Positions 41,603 through 53,873 are shown, counted from the first letter of the stretch. The stretch: 64,000 bases of DNA from Eopsaltria australis (GCA_034509425.1 JAVTVJ010000861.1:235094-299093), one strand, 5' to 3'. Made by a program: numbers and translations. Notes: generated by a model not told the origin, from the sequence alone.

Positions 41603-43770
41603 TTCCACATCTCAGGCAAGAGCCCTAACCCCGAGGCTGCTGCACAGCCACCCTCCCACTGCCAACTGCTTTACAATGTGGGGTTTGTTTTCAGAAATGT
41701 TCCTCAAACAAGGCAATTTCTAATGCCTGATGCTCCTGAGATGATGGCCTGCAATTGCAGGGAAGATGATTCTTCACTCTCCCTCTGTGCACAGCTCCTT
41801 GTCTTGCTTGGGCCAGGTCCTCATCAGGCTGGGGGACACTGCAGTGTTTGCACACTAAATTGTAGTCACAGGGCAATTGTTCACTGCTTCAAGAATATGG
41901 CCCAAGACAAAATGGGAGTCATCAATCAAAGAGAAACACAGAGAACACTGAGACATTTGCCTTCCAAGAGGCAGACACTCGTGTTGTCACAATTTCCAGC
42001 TGGAATGACTTATTTTAGTTACAATGCTGAGATCAATCTCAGGCTGCCAGCACTGCTTTTATTCATCCGGTAGATCGAAGCAAAACAAAAAAACCCCATC
42101 ACCTACAGTTCTCTTTCATTATTTTGATGAGTCTCAAACTCATTGGCTCCAGGGAGTGGAGTTTCTGCCAAAAAACGTCTCGGCTCATTCGTTAAAATTT
42201 AAGCCAACGTTTCCAAACGTGGGTGCATGAGACAGAACAGCTGGATTCATTATTCTTACAACATTGCAAGAGATGTAGTTTCAAAAATGATTTCTATTCA
42301 CTTTCCGAAGTGCTTAGTTTGCTCTGACAGAGGCACTGATGACTCTGTGTTCTCAGCTGACCTCGTTGTCATTGTCTTCAGTGAAAAAGGGAAAAGAGAG
42401 CAGGACTGGTTAAACCTTTTCTCTCAATGCTTGATACCCAAAGCAATATCACCAACTCCTGGGAATGAGATATTTCTTCCTATCCACACGCTAGCCTGTG
42501 CCCAGGTGTCCCAACTTTCCCTCAATTCCCAAGGCTCCAGACTCTAAACACCCCTTTCCTTTCAGGAGGAAATGAATCCCAAACCCCAACACAGCACTGG
42601 CACAGTGATTCCAAGTAAAAATGTGAATTATAAATAAAATGCCAGCATTAGCAGCCTTGCCATAAAGTCCCCGTGTCCTGCAGATATTTTAAATCAGCTT
42701 TTCTGAGAAGACTGACTAAAAAACATGGCCAAGTGATTTGGGCACTTGAGAAAACGTATCCCTTCACTCATCAAGAATAATAATTAGAGCCAGAAAAGTT
42801 GCTGAGGCCCCAGAGATCATCTTAGCTTAATGCCACTGATATTGATCTCATGTTTATGTAATCACCATCATCTGTCAATAAAGACTATAAATGGATCCCA
42901 CATGAGTACTAATAAGAATCAAAGCTCGTGTTTTAAAGGGAGAATGGATTGTGAGGAAGCCATCCACCTTCAGCATTTGCTCTAATGTTCACACTACATG
43001 ACAAATGCTGAAATAAGCTCATTTTGGGTTCAGCAAACATCGTTGCTGTAGGGAACTTTCTCAAGTTATTTGCTTTCTGCTTTTAAAGAAGGTTGCAATG
43101 TAGTAACTGAATTTTGCCATGAAGTTGAGCTTGACCAGAGCTCCCCAGAAATTCAGTTCCTCCTTTTGGCCACGAGAAATCAGACTGTGGCCTCATTTCT
43201 GGTAGAAATGGGCACTTCCCATACCCATTTCAACACAGGTTTGATGAATCTAAAAATGCCCTCTTGCTCTCTGCTTACCACGAGAAAAACTTGACAGACA
43301 ACTCAGATTCATGATGGTGAGATGAATGCCATCTCCCCATAGAACTGTGCACAAAATCAATCCAAAATTAAGGTATATCACTGTCTCCTTGCTTTTGTTA
43401 CTTGAGTTGAGCTTGTCACCACTGTCTCAAGGTAACCAGCACAGCAGACGTACCAAATTTCTTGTTTCTGTGGTATATAAGATATTTTGATATGCTGAAA
43501 GCTTAAACAAGGTGCCTATACTGGGTGCTGTTTGAATGACCCTGTAAATGCATCCAAGGGTTTGTTTTAATGTTAACTGAAATAGGACTGGGTTCTGGAA
43601 AAGGGATATAAACTGCCTTTTCTACATTACCTTTCCAAAATAAAACACTCAAACTGCAGAGAAATGCAATGCCAGTAAGTACAGCCAAGAAACAGCCTCT
43701 CTGATGCCATTGGTGCTTGCAGGGAAGAGCTGAAAAGGTTTAGCATTTAGCATAATGATTATTAAAATTA

Positions 43771-45480
<1,710 letters not shown>

Positions 45481-46228
45481 TTATATATTTAAAAAAAAAG
45501 AAATCAAACTGCCAAGAAAGCACTCAAAAAGAGGAAGGAAAGTATTACTGTGAGGGTTTTGGAAAGAAAGCTGCTTCCTTTTTAGATTCCTTATTTCTCT
45601 TCTTGGTTCCCTAAGCCCATACTCATACTTCCTGCTCTGATTTCTATAAACACCATTAGCAAGCATTGCAAAGCCACTCAATAACCAGCTGGGGCTGTGG
45701 ATTTTTACCAGCAGAGCTCCAGGCTCACAGAAAGGGGTCATTAACTCTACAGTGCCTGTATAGCAGAAGGACAGATGGACAAGCTTCTCAGGGGACTGAT
45801 GGAAAAGGCCAAAATCACTCCCAGCTCTCCTCTGGTCCCCATGCCAGTACAGTATCCATCCAGTGGTGTAACCTCAAGCTGGTGTCACCTGCGTTCCTGC
45901 TCAGCTTCTGTGGAGGCACCTGGGTCTGACTTTTTCAAGTTATCACAGACACCGACCAGACACAGCAATTTGTTTAAGTGTGAAAGCTGCTCTGTGTGAC
46001 GTGCTGGTGGGAAAACTAATGGATTAATTATATTTCTGGATACCCACTGAGCACTTCTATGTTAGAGAAACCTGGAAAAAAGTCCAGTTCTTGTCCTCAG
46101 TTGCATGTAACCATCAGCTGTTCAACCAGGGCAGTGAAAAACTCTCCTCCTGGTACACAGAAATTATGGAATCTCTCTCTCTAATGAGCAGAACTGACCA
46201 CTGAGGTTTCCTTTCCAATCCTTGATAC

Positions 46229-46335
46229 AGAATCATGGAATCACAGAATGGTCAGGGTTGGAAGGGATCTTAAAGATCACCCAGTTCCATCCCCCTGCCA
46301 TGGGCAGGGACACCTCCCACTACACAAGGTTACTC
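46229..46335 (-). mobile_element. CR1 LINE fragment (3' end)
   Basis: 'gaatcatggaatcacagaat', 'ttggaagggatcttaaagat' and 'gccatgggcagggacacctc': reverse-complement CR1 end, ~100 bp. Confidence 0.9.
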
Positions 46336-48111
46336 ATGGACATGACACTGATCCTCTCACAGCTTCATCAGCCAAAACTTCTCCACCAGAACCCTGCAGA
46401 AGCTGGTTTGGATTGATCCCTTCCATGCTGAATTGTCTCTACAAAGCAGAAAGGGCACCTTTTTCTGGAGGAAGTGGATCTGCACACTGAGTTGTGCTGC
46501 CAGTTGAAACTTCTGTTTTGGGAATCTCATCTTTTGTGCATAAATGCAGGAATAAAACAAAATGGATGTGGTTTTTTTCCCCCCCTCAAAAGCCTCTCTC
46601 TGTTCTGTACACACCTGAAGTCAGTCATCTCTAGGCTATGCTATAAAGTTTATGAATATCTTCCTTGTGTTGCCCATTGCTCATTACATTTTTTCTGGGA
46701 GGGAGATAGAGTTATTTTCACTTAATTTTTTAACAGTTGAAGGTTTTTATGCATAAGATCTAATGTAAGTATCTCTGGCAGCAAGCCAAGAGCTGGCTAT
46801 GTTAAAAAACCACTCAAGTGCTTGTTCCTTTCAAACAACAGCTGTCTGCTCTAATTTGTGCAATTTCTTTAGCCAGATCCTCTTAATTACAGCACTCTTA
46901 TTTAAATGGACTCACTGGAAACCCCACCTGTCATCCAACAAGCTCAAAGCCAGATCTGGCCTCCTGGGGAAAGAATACAAATTCCATCACTAAACCAAAT
47001 GGGTGCAGGTTTTCAGTTTGAAGTTCTTGCATCTGCAGGAGGCTGTGCATGTAAATGAGCTCCAGCAAGTAAAAAGGCCACAGGAAGGTGGGAGATTTAG
47101 TGAAGAAATGTTGAAATCTTGGAAGCAACGTGAGCTCAGGAGCCCATTCAGGAGGATACTTAAATAGATGCTCTTTGGGAAGGTGAACAGGGAAGTGATG
47201 GGGTTCAGCCAACAACACACCAGCAACCACATGTGTCCTGCTGGGACTCAAGACACCTCATGGGTCTTGAAATGGGCCAGACTCAGCTTTATTGGGCTGG
47301 GAAGGAGAAAACCCCTCAGTCTCCCTATAAAATCCACTGATTTTGGTTACACCTTATCACACATCTCTAACTGTAACTTGAAATCCATGTTTATCCAGCA
47401 GAATGAGCAGTCATGCTCTGCTTGTTCATGGATTTGAGCAATCATCTGATGCACCTGTTTAACTGAACCCAGGGACTCTGACTTGAAACTGGGGACTCTG
47501 GCAGCATCCTTGAGGGAAGAAAAGGTGGAACAACCCCTCAGATTAATTTACATCCAAATACATAAACCCTGTTGCTCAACTGCTTTAAGCTACAAAGCTG
47601 GAGAATACAAACTTAGGCATGTTTAGTACTGAAGTTTATGATACTTTAGGTGTTATAGAGGGGTGCATAAACACTACTGAAAAAACAGACAGCATCAGTC
47701 TGGCTTTCCTGCTCTGGGACTTGGAAATTCCCCTTGCTTCTTGAGAAGTGCAGATGTCTGGAATAGCTCGTGGAGGAAAATTGGTTGAGGTCAGCCCTAT
47801 GTCATTACGAGTGGTGAGGGCAAAGTGCAACAACTCACTGGGGTCAGCTTCCTAAACCTGAGCTCTACAGAGCCACAGAACACATTAAAGAAGGGAAGTG
47901 GCAAAACCCATTCTCGAAACCACCGAAAATTCAAGAGAGTGCTGGAGGTCAAAAGGTCAGAGTGGCACAGAGGACGTTCTTGCAGACAGGCTCCAGCCTC
48001 ACTTCCTCTTGTCCTGGGAAAGTGAACTGATGGCTCCTGCCTGCTGCTGGGAGGCGCTGGAGCCTGTCAGCACTTGGAGCAGGCAAGGGGGGGGTTAAGG
48101 GGGTATTATCT

Positions 48112-48202
48112 GGTTGAAAATGTCCCTGCTCACTGCAGGGCAGTTGAGTAGATGGCATTTAAAGATCCCTTCTAACCCAAACCACTCTCTGATTCTCAAG
48201 GC
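48112..48202 (+). mobile_element. CR1 3'-tail fragment
   Basis: 'gatggcatttaaagatccct' followed by 'tctaacccaaaccactctct' and 'gattct' is the forward CR1 end. Confidence 0.85.
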
Positions 48203-48557
48203 TCTGCCATGCCCTTGTCCCCTGCAATGGTCCTGCCTGGGGATGTTGAGCAAACCAGCAGGAATGTTGTTATTCCTCAGTGGTGAGACCCACACAGCTC
48301 TGCAGGAGGCTTGGAAAGAGTGCTCTGCCCCTCTTCCCTGCAGGCAGGTGACAGACAACTTGCAGACCATCCATGGCAGCATCCCTGGGTGGCAAATGCA
48401 CAAGCCAAACTTTTGGTCACAGTTCTGGACTGTGACACAACAGAAGAAGTTTGGTCTCATGGCAGAGCTCAGGACCATCTTTTACACTCACAGAGCTCAA
48501 GGAGGACTAGAAAAGCACTTACTGCACTCAGGGATGGATACTGCACCAGGGTAGTTA

Positions 48558-48690
48558 TAAAACCATAGAAATTCTGAGTTGGAAGGGACCAACAAGGATC
48601 ATCAAAGTCCAGCTCCTGGCCCAGCACAGGACACCCCTGAGAATCACACCATGTGCCTGAGAGTGTTGTCCAAACACTTCCTGATGTATG
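48558..48690 (-). mobile_element. CR1 LINE fragment, second subfamily
   Basis: 'accatagaaattctgagttg', 'tccagctcctggcccagcac', 'aggacacccctgagaatcac' and 'gagtgttgtccaaacacttc' match a different CR1 3'-end subfamily in minus orientation. Confidence 0.88.
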
Positions 48691-50591
48691 TGGCACCATC
48701 TGGCTTAAGAGTATCCATGTATCAGCCATTCTCTACTTCTAGACCATCTTCCAGAGGGTTTCTCCATTGCAGCACAGAGAACAGGACAAACCCTTCTGTG
48801 GGAGGGTGAAGTGCTGCTCCTTCAGCAGACAGAGCCCTACAATGTGATGTAAAATGCACGGACACAGCAGCTGCGGGTCCTGCACAAAATAACGGAGTTC
48901 CTGCACACAAAACAGCCCAGTTCCCCAGCCAAGCCAGTCCTGCCAGGTGCTGAAAGCCTGGATTACTGCAAGAACTCAATTTCCTGCCCTTTCAATCCCT
49001 CAGGGCCTGTGCTGAGCTGAGCTCCTCCCCACAGAGCCTCTGCAGGACACGGCAGGGATGGAGTTAAACCAACCTGCTCCTGCTCTGCTGTGACTGCTGT
49101 GAGAATGAATAGTCACTATCAGAGATGCTTTCAACTTCATAAACAATGAGTATAAAGCAGGCAGCATTTAAATTGATCTTTTGAAGGTACATCCTTTAAC
49201 AGGCTCTTAAAATCCTCTAACCAGCTGGAAGCCCTCCAGAGCATTTTTCTGTGGAGATTTTTAGATTTTGTTTTCTTTGCATTTTGAAAGTGCTTGCATA
49301 CATACAAATACACAATTTAACACCATTTACTGAGGAGCAAAAAATCCTTCTTCCCAGGGCTTCCAGGAGGATGAATGTCAGAATAATTAATGCTGCAGGG
49401 CAGGCTTTACCTGTATTTAGAGCAGTTCCCTAACAAATGGCTCCACGTGGAGAAGGCTCCAGATTAAGTGACCCAATCCTGCAGCATTCCCATTGAATTA
49501 GGCTGTCCCTGGCCAAGAGAAAGGCTGGACATGATGCAATTCCTGCAGATGACTCTTGTCCCACCTTTTCTTGCAGCTCAGCACAGTCTGGGTGCTGATC
49601 CATGCTTCAGATTTATTGTATTTCATGGGATAATTGGCAGTCAAAAGCCTCTCAGTTTTTTTCATCACCACTCAGTGTTGCAATCCCATCAGAGCTTCCC
49701 ATCCAGTGGGAAAGAGGGCAATGCAGTCCTCACTGTGTCTACTGCCACAAGGAACAGTTAACACAGGGTTACTCCTTGCTGGGAGGTGACTACAGGAGTT
49801 CACCTGCACTGGAATTGGCACCAGAGCAATCCAAGGTTTTATTCTGTTCTCTGGTTTAAAGACTTTTTCCCCCCTCTTGTGCAATATCAGCCTATCTTCT
49901 GGAGATGGCAGCATTTCTTACAGCTGCCCAACAATCCACTCCAGCCCCTGCTCTCACTGTTTATTTCTTGTTCTAATCTTTACACTGTCAGCATTTCCAA
50001 GCTGCTCATTTGGGATGCTCAGCGTGGGGTGCCCATCTGCTTGGTACAAAGCATAGGAATATATTTATACACATAAATAAAATACATTTGCAGAGATAAA
50101 GGTGCAGGCTTGGCTTTCATTGCAGCTCTGAGATCCCAAGACCTGCAGTCACACTCAGAGCAGACAGAGTCCATCACACTGATAAACTGAGGCACTATCA
50201 GCCCATGCCTTTGTAAGAGTCTGGACGGAAATCCCTATCTGCCTCACGACCATCGACAGAAGCAGAGGCCGAAAACCCAGAGACCCTAAGAGGGGAAAAG
50301 GACTTTTGCACAATGAAGTCCAGCCAGATCTTGATGGGATGCCTGCCAGGTGCCCAGGTGTACTGCAGAGCTGTGCTGCTGAGCTGTGCTGCAGAGGCGT
50401 GTTGGTACATGCCTGTGGGAACCGCATTCTCCCGGCTACCGGGATGGAAAGAACCGAACTATATGTCCGGTACAGCTGCACCTGTACTCTAAAACAATGG
50501 GCCTTACTCCCCACCTGCTGGCTACTTGCCCCTCGTCTCTGGAGGGATTGCCTCATCTCTTGCTTACCTGCCCCCCCGCTTTCAAAAAGAC

Positions 50592-50597
50592 TATAAA
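50592..50597 (+). promoter_or_regulatory. LTR 1 TATA box
   Basis: TATAAA within the LTR, about 190 bp before the AATAAA. It is conserved at 56080-56085 (LTR 2) and 61450-61455 (LTR 3). It is the likely core promoter of each retroviral unit, with transcription expected to start 25-30 bp downstream. Confidence 0.7.
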
Positions 50598-50777
50598 GAG
50601 ACTCTCAAAAGGTACCCCTACGAGATCTCCCTACGGACGAGACGAATCCATCGGATCCGGACAACGAGGACCTCGTCGTGCCGTGGTAGCTATGCCCCTC
50701 CTTTTCTCTCTCTCTCTTTCCTTCTCTCTCTCTCTTTTTTCTCTCTCTCTCTCTTCTATCGCATAAGCGTGTTGTTT

Positions 50778-50793
50778 GCACTCAATAAAGTGC
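50778..50793 (+). terminator. LTR 1 poly(A) signal within an inverted repeat
   Basis: AATAAA (50784-50789) sits in the loop and 3' edge of a 5-bp inverted repeat, GCACT at 50778-50782 and AGTGC at 50789-50793. It is followed by a T-rich TTTTGATTTTGATTT downstream element. It is conserved in LTR 2 (56248-56263) and, with one wobble-type change (GTACT), in LTR 3 (61619-61634). Confidence 0.8.
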
Positions 50794-50905
50794 TTTTGAT
50801 TTTGATTTAAGCAAAAATACTTGTCCCTGTTTTCTTTTGCACTCTGAGATTCAAAGTAACGAACCATCACGACCCCCGCTCCTATGAGCGGATCGTGACA
50901 TCAAT

Positions 50906-50923
50906 TGGCGTCACGGACAGGAT
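50906..50923 (+). other. Primer-binding site of unit A (serine tRNA-like)
   Basis: TGGCGTCACGGACAGGAT lies two bases after the LTR end, the standard distance. It is complementary to a tRNA 3' end of the form ...CCTGTTCGTGACGCCA, which from memory is a vertebrate tRNA-Ser(CGA), with one mismatch in 18. The identical site occurs in units B and C. Confidence 0.75.
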
Positions 50924-51364
50924 TCTGAGGCAGAAGGGGCTGCAAGGTTTTGTGTAGTTTGTAACAGGGGAAGGACGTTTTGCTCCAGCCGCACCTAGCC
51001 CGACACTCCGAAAGGGTGAGCGGTGTCTAGAAAGCAAGGGGGCATCTCGAATTTCCCGCAAACTGCACATGCCTAGGTGAAAAGCACCCCTATACTCTGT
51101 TGAGGGTTCTGTCCTCAGAATTTCACAAAAGAATCTCTTGGTGCAAAAGGGGGAGTGTTGTGTTTCTTTTTAAGGTGGATGTGTAAGGAGTTAGTCTACT
51201 GGGTGTTAGGAGAGGCAACGGATTGTAACTAAACAGAGCCTCCAGTAGACTCAGTCTCTTCGCCACTTTAGGGAAGAGAAGGGGAGCACAGCCCGGCTCT
51301 CGGGACTGTGGATGCAACTAAGTTTTACCTCCCTAAAGCGGGTTTTCATTGTCCCTTCGAAAAC
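50924..51364 (+). other. 5' leader of unit A
   Basis: About 440 bp between the primer-binding site and the first ATG of the long frame. It presumably carries the RNA packaging signal and a splice donor (a CTAGGTGAAA at ~51072 is a weak candidate). The open frame continues upstream of the ATG to a GTG at 51308 in unit A only. In B and C a one-base difference (GCGG against GCGGG near 51340) breaks that extension, so it is not used as the start. Confidence 0.7.
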
Positions 51365-53635
51365 ATGACCTCAAACACTAAAACAAAACATACAGCTGCA
51401 TTTTATGCTTTGTTAGCAAAACACAATGCCCGACCCTCTCCAGGAGGGGAAGAGTGGGCACAAAACAACTGGTTTAATTTAGAAAATGTGATTGATAGAA
51501 TTCACTTTTTGCAGCGTGGGTCAAAATTCAAACTTGGCCGAGATAAAGCTGTCATTTGCTCTGTACTAGGAGCATGCCTTACATCGGCTATAGATCACCG
51601 CTTTAAGCGGTGCAGTGAACAGGAAACAATAATAGACTCCCTGCAAAACTTAGTGGAAGTTTTGCAGAAACAATTAGAGGAAGAAAGGAGTTACATTCTC
51701 TTGTTACAAGATCTCTTGAGAGAAAAATGTCTTAAAAACTCAAGGAACACCGATCCACCACAAGACACAAAGGAAAAGGAATCACTTTACCCCCACAAAG
51801 AATTAAAGCAAGTCAAAAATTGTGGGCAAAACTGCTGTCCTCCTATGACACCTTTAATTAAAACAGAATATGTCTCCCAAGTGTCACTCACCGGAGAAAA
51901 TCAAATTCATTTAACTGAACAGGAGGCCAGTGGATACTGGGGAAATGGTGTTTTCTTAACAACAGGAGACAAACATAACACCTCGTCCCCAACTCAGCAT
52001 GCAACTTTCCAAGCTGGGGGACTCAATCCTCCAGAAAGTGGAGACCCTTTAGCTATTGTTAGTACCCCTGATCAACTTCTAGAAAGCGTCCACAAAGCCG
52101 CTTGTCTGCAAACAATACGTGAAAAGAAGTTGATTCCTGAATATGAATCCCCTATGCAACTGCCTGTGAAACCTGAAATGAAGACCCCTTTAATTCGGGG
52201 TCTCCCTGAATCACTCAAACCCACAGCGATTGTCTTACAGAAAACCATAGCAGTTGTGGGTCCCGTAGAGAAACTGGAAAGATTCCTTGAAAACTCAACA
52301 GATCGAACCGGATCTACTGATCCTGGTAATGTCCTATATACCTCACCCTCTCAGCCTTCGGGTTCACACTTGAATTCACCTGCCAGTGATCGCAAAGTTT
52401 ATACATGTTATGAGGTTGCAGAAGATCTGATTAATTACAATAGAAAATGTGGACCTGTAAAAACCCCACAAGAGAAATCAGAGAAAACACTGGCTAGCAG
52501 GGACATTGGGGTCCCTCATAGTGAAAACCCAGACATTAGTGGACCCCCCTTGCTTTCTCAAAGTCTGGGCAGTGAGCCTAAGCAACCCCTCCCTCAGAGC
52601 CTGGGAAGTGAGCCAAAGCAGCTTTTCCTTCAAAGTCCAGGCAACGAGCCAAAACAACTTTGTCCTCACAGCCAGGTAAACTGGTTTTTGGGAATTTGGT
52701 GGAAGGATATCCCACCTGAAACCTTAAACTTTCTAGATCAGATTAAAATGCCTGAATCTAGGAAAGATCTCCAACATGCTTTGGGGTTATTGGTGTTCTG
52801 GAGAAAACACATCCCTGATTTTTTCATAATTGCCAGACCTCTTTATAACTTGCTGAGAAAAGGGGTGAGATGGGAATGGGATACTTCTCAAGAAGAAGCC
52901 TTACAATTGCTGATTTTTGAAGCAACAGCTCACCAAGCCCTAGGCCCTATTCACCCTACAGATCCTTTCCAAGTGGAATGGAGATTTGCTTCCTCAGGGC
53001 TGTCAGTACACATCTGGCAGCGGGGCCCTGAGGGCCCAACAAGGCCTGTTGGTATTTATTCCCATGGCTTCAGAGATGCTGAAAAAAGACACACTATCTG
53101 GGAAAAGGGGCTGTTTGTGGTCAGCTTAGCTCTGATAGAAGTGGAGAAAATTGCACGACAACAACCAATTGTTTTGAGTTGCCCTTTCAAAGTTATTAGG
53201 GCAGTTCCCACCGGGATCCCCCAACCTGACGGGGTGGTCCAGAGGGCCTTAGTTAGAAAGTGGGATGCTCAGATTGAACACTATTGTAACAGTTTCTCAG
53301 TAACTGAAGGAGCTGTGAAAAACCTGGCAATACAAGAAGGCTTCAGTAGCAGCCAAGACAAACCTGCCTCAGTTATTAAGGTAGCCCTCCACACTTCCTC
53401 CGGTGAAACAGAGGGGGAAGGCAGTGCCCAAGTTGGCGAGCTGGTAGCTGTTTGTTGTGTTCTCCAACATGAAGTACAGAATATTTTTCTTGTTTGTATC
53501 TATACTTATTTCTATGCTGTGTTTCAGGAATGGACTGAGTGGCTTTCTTTTTGGCAGCAAAAGGCATGGACAGCCTCTGATGCCCCAGGAAAGGAGCATC
53601 GGACAAATACACGCTGGATAATTCCATCATTTTAA
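51365..53635 (+). CDS. Gag-like coiled-coil protein fused to pol remnant, unit A
   Basis: An intact 756-residue frame. The ATG is chosen because it is shared by all three units. Residues ~1-85 are a basic-to-neutral N-terminal domain (ICSVLGACLTSAIDHRF near 64-80). Residues ~85-122 form a heptad-rich coiled coil. Residues 123-398 are polar and Pro-rich. Residues ~399-437 hold 13-residue repeats of the LGSEPKQ type. From ~438 the chain is pol-derived: the RT thumb (WFLGIWWKDIPPETL, then FWRKHIPDF), the connection domain (to ~655) and an RNase H-like tail (660-735). The Asp-Ser expected near 'CIYTYFYAVF' is absent, so RNase H activity is unlikely. Protease, RT palm with its YxDD box, and integrase are missing. 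It could be a defective gag-pol relic or a retained chimeric gene. From memory the layout recalls chicken ENS-1/ERNI; that identity is tentative. Confidence 0.85.
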   Translation: MTSNTKTKHTAAFYALLAKHNARPSPGGEEWAQNNWFNLENVIDRIHFLQRGSKFKLGRDKAVICSVLGACLTSAIDHRFKRCSEQETIIDSLQNLVEVLQKQLEEERSYILLLQDLLREKCLKNSRNTDPPQDTKEKESLYPHKELKQVKNCGQNCCPPMTPLIKTEYVSQVSLTGENQIHLTEQEASGYWGNGVFLTTGDKHNTSSPTQHATFQAGGLNPPESGDPLAIVSTPDQLLESVHKAACLQTIREKKLIPEYESPMQLPVKPEMKTPLIRGLPESLKPTAIVLQKTIAVVGPVEKLERFLENSTDRTGSTDPGNVLYTSPSQPSGSHLNSPASDRKVYTCYEVAEDLINYNRKCGPVKTPQEKSEKTLASRDIGVPHSENPDISGPPLLSQSLGSEPKQPLPQSLGSEPKQLFLQSPGNEPKQLCPHSQVNWFLGIWWKDIPPETLNFLDQIKMPESRKDLQHALGLLVFWRKHIPDFFIIARPLYNLLRKGVRWEWDTSQEEALQLLIFEATAHQALGPIHPTDPFQVEWRFASSGLSVHIWQRGPEGPTRPVGIYSHGFRDAEKRHTIWEKGLFVVSLALIEVEKIARQQPIVLSCPFKVIRAVPTGIPQPDGVVQRALVRKWDAQIEHYCNSFSVTEGAVKNLAIQEGFSSSQDKPASVIKVALHTSSGETEGEGSAQVGELVAVCCVLQHEVQNIFLVCIYTYFYAVFQEWTEWLSFWQQKAWTASDAPGKEHRTNTRWIIPSF
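52556..52675 (+). repeat. 39-bp (13-residue) coding tandem repeats
   Basis: Three imperfect 39-bp units encode the LGSEPKQ-type repeat (LGSEPKQPLPQS, LGSEPKQLFLQS, PGNEPKQ...). They sit exactly at the junction of the gag-like and pol-derived parts. They are also present in unit C and, with frameshifts, in unit B. Confidence 0.85.
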
Positions 53636-53873
53636 CCTTTTCTGCCCCTTGGTGGCAGGCTCTGTTGTGTTTACTTTTCACAGGGGAACTCCGAGGGACA
53701 TGAAGAATTTATAGATTTAAAATAAATGCCATAGCAAAGCCCATACTGAGTGCAGTAGCTACATATTATGGTATAAACACCCCTCTTGTGCTGGATGACA
53801 AGAATAATGCTTTTTCCCTCCCTTTATGGTAACACGAGGTGATGATTGCTGAACTTTTTGTTAAACTTAGCTG
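53636..53873 (+). other. Unit A, region between the pol and env remnants
   Basis: About 240 bp with no open frame. A near-copy lies at 59097-59334 in unit B. No integrase motif could be seen, so pol and the 5' part of env appear to be joined by a deletion. Confidence 0.6.

Larger units (their letters stand above)
50212..50903 (+). repeat. LTR 1 (5' LTR of unit A, 692 bp)
   Basis: Begins TGTAAGAGTC and ends GTGACATCA, so it has TG...CA termini, followed by AT and the primer-binding site. It contains a TATAAA box at 50592-50597, a long CT-rich tract (about 50700-50758) and an AATAAA at 50784-50789 inside a small inverted repeat. This implies U3 of about 0.4 kb, R of about 0.18 kb and U5 of about 0.1 kb. 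Near the end, TCACGA/TCGTGA and CCGCTC/GAGCGG can pair as a hairpin (50867-50898). Confidence 0.93.

Noticed and set aside
48095..48554. 127- and 146-codon open frames on opposite strands near 48.3 kb
   Set aside because: They overlap each other and a CR1 tail, and neither matches a PKC exon or another known protein.
50155..50556. Antisense open frame of 127-133 codons in each LTR (also 55662-56045 and 61031-61414), beginning MRQSLQRRGASSQ
   Set aside because: Its presence in all three copies follows from near-identity of the LTRs. The reading frame drifts between copies at small indels and the 3' end runs into different sequence, so there is no sign of coding constraint.
51308..51364. N-terminal extension of the unit A fusion frame starting at GTG
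   Set aside because: No ATG, and the extension is out of frame in units B and C because of a single-base difference. The ATG at 51365 is shared by all units.
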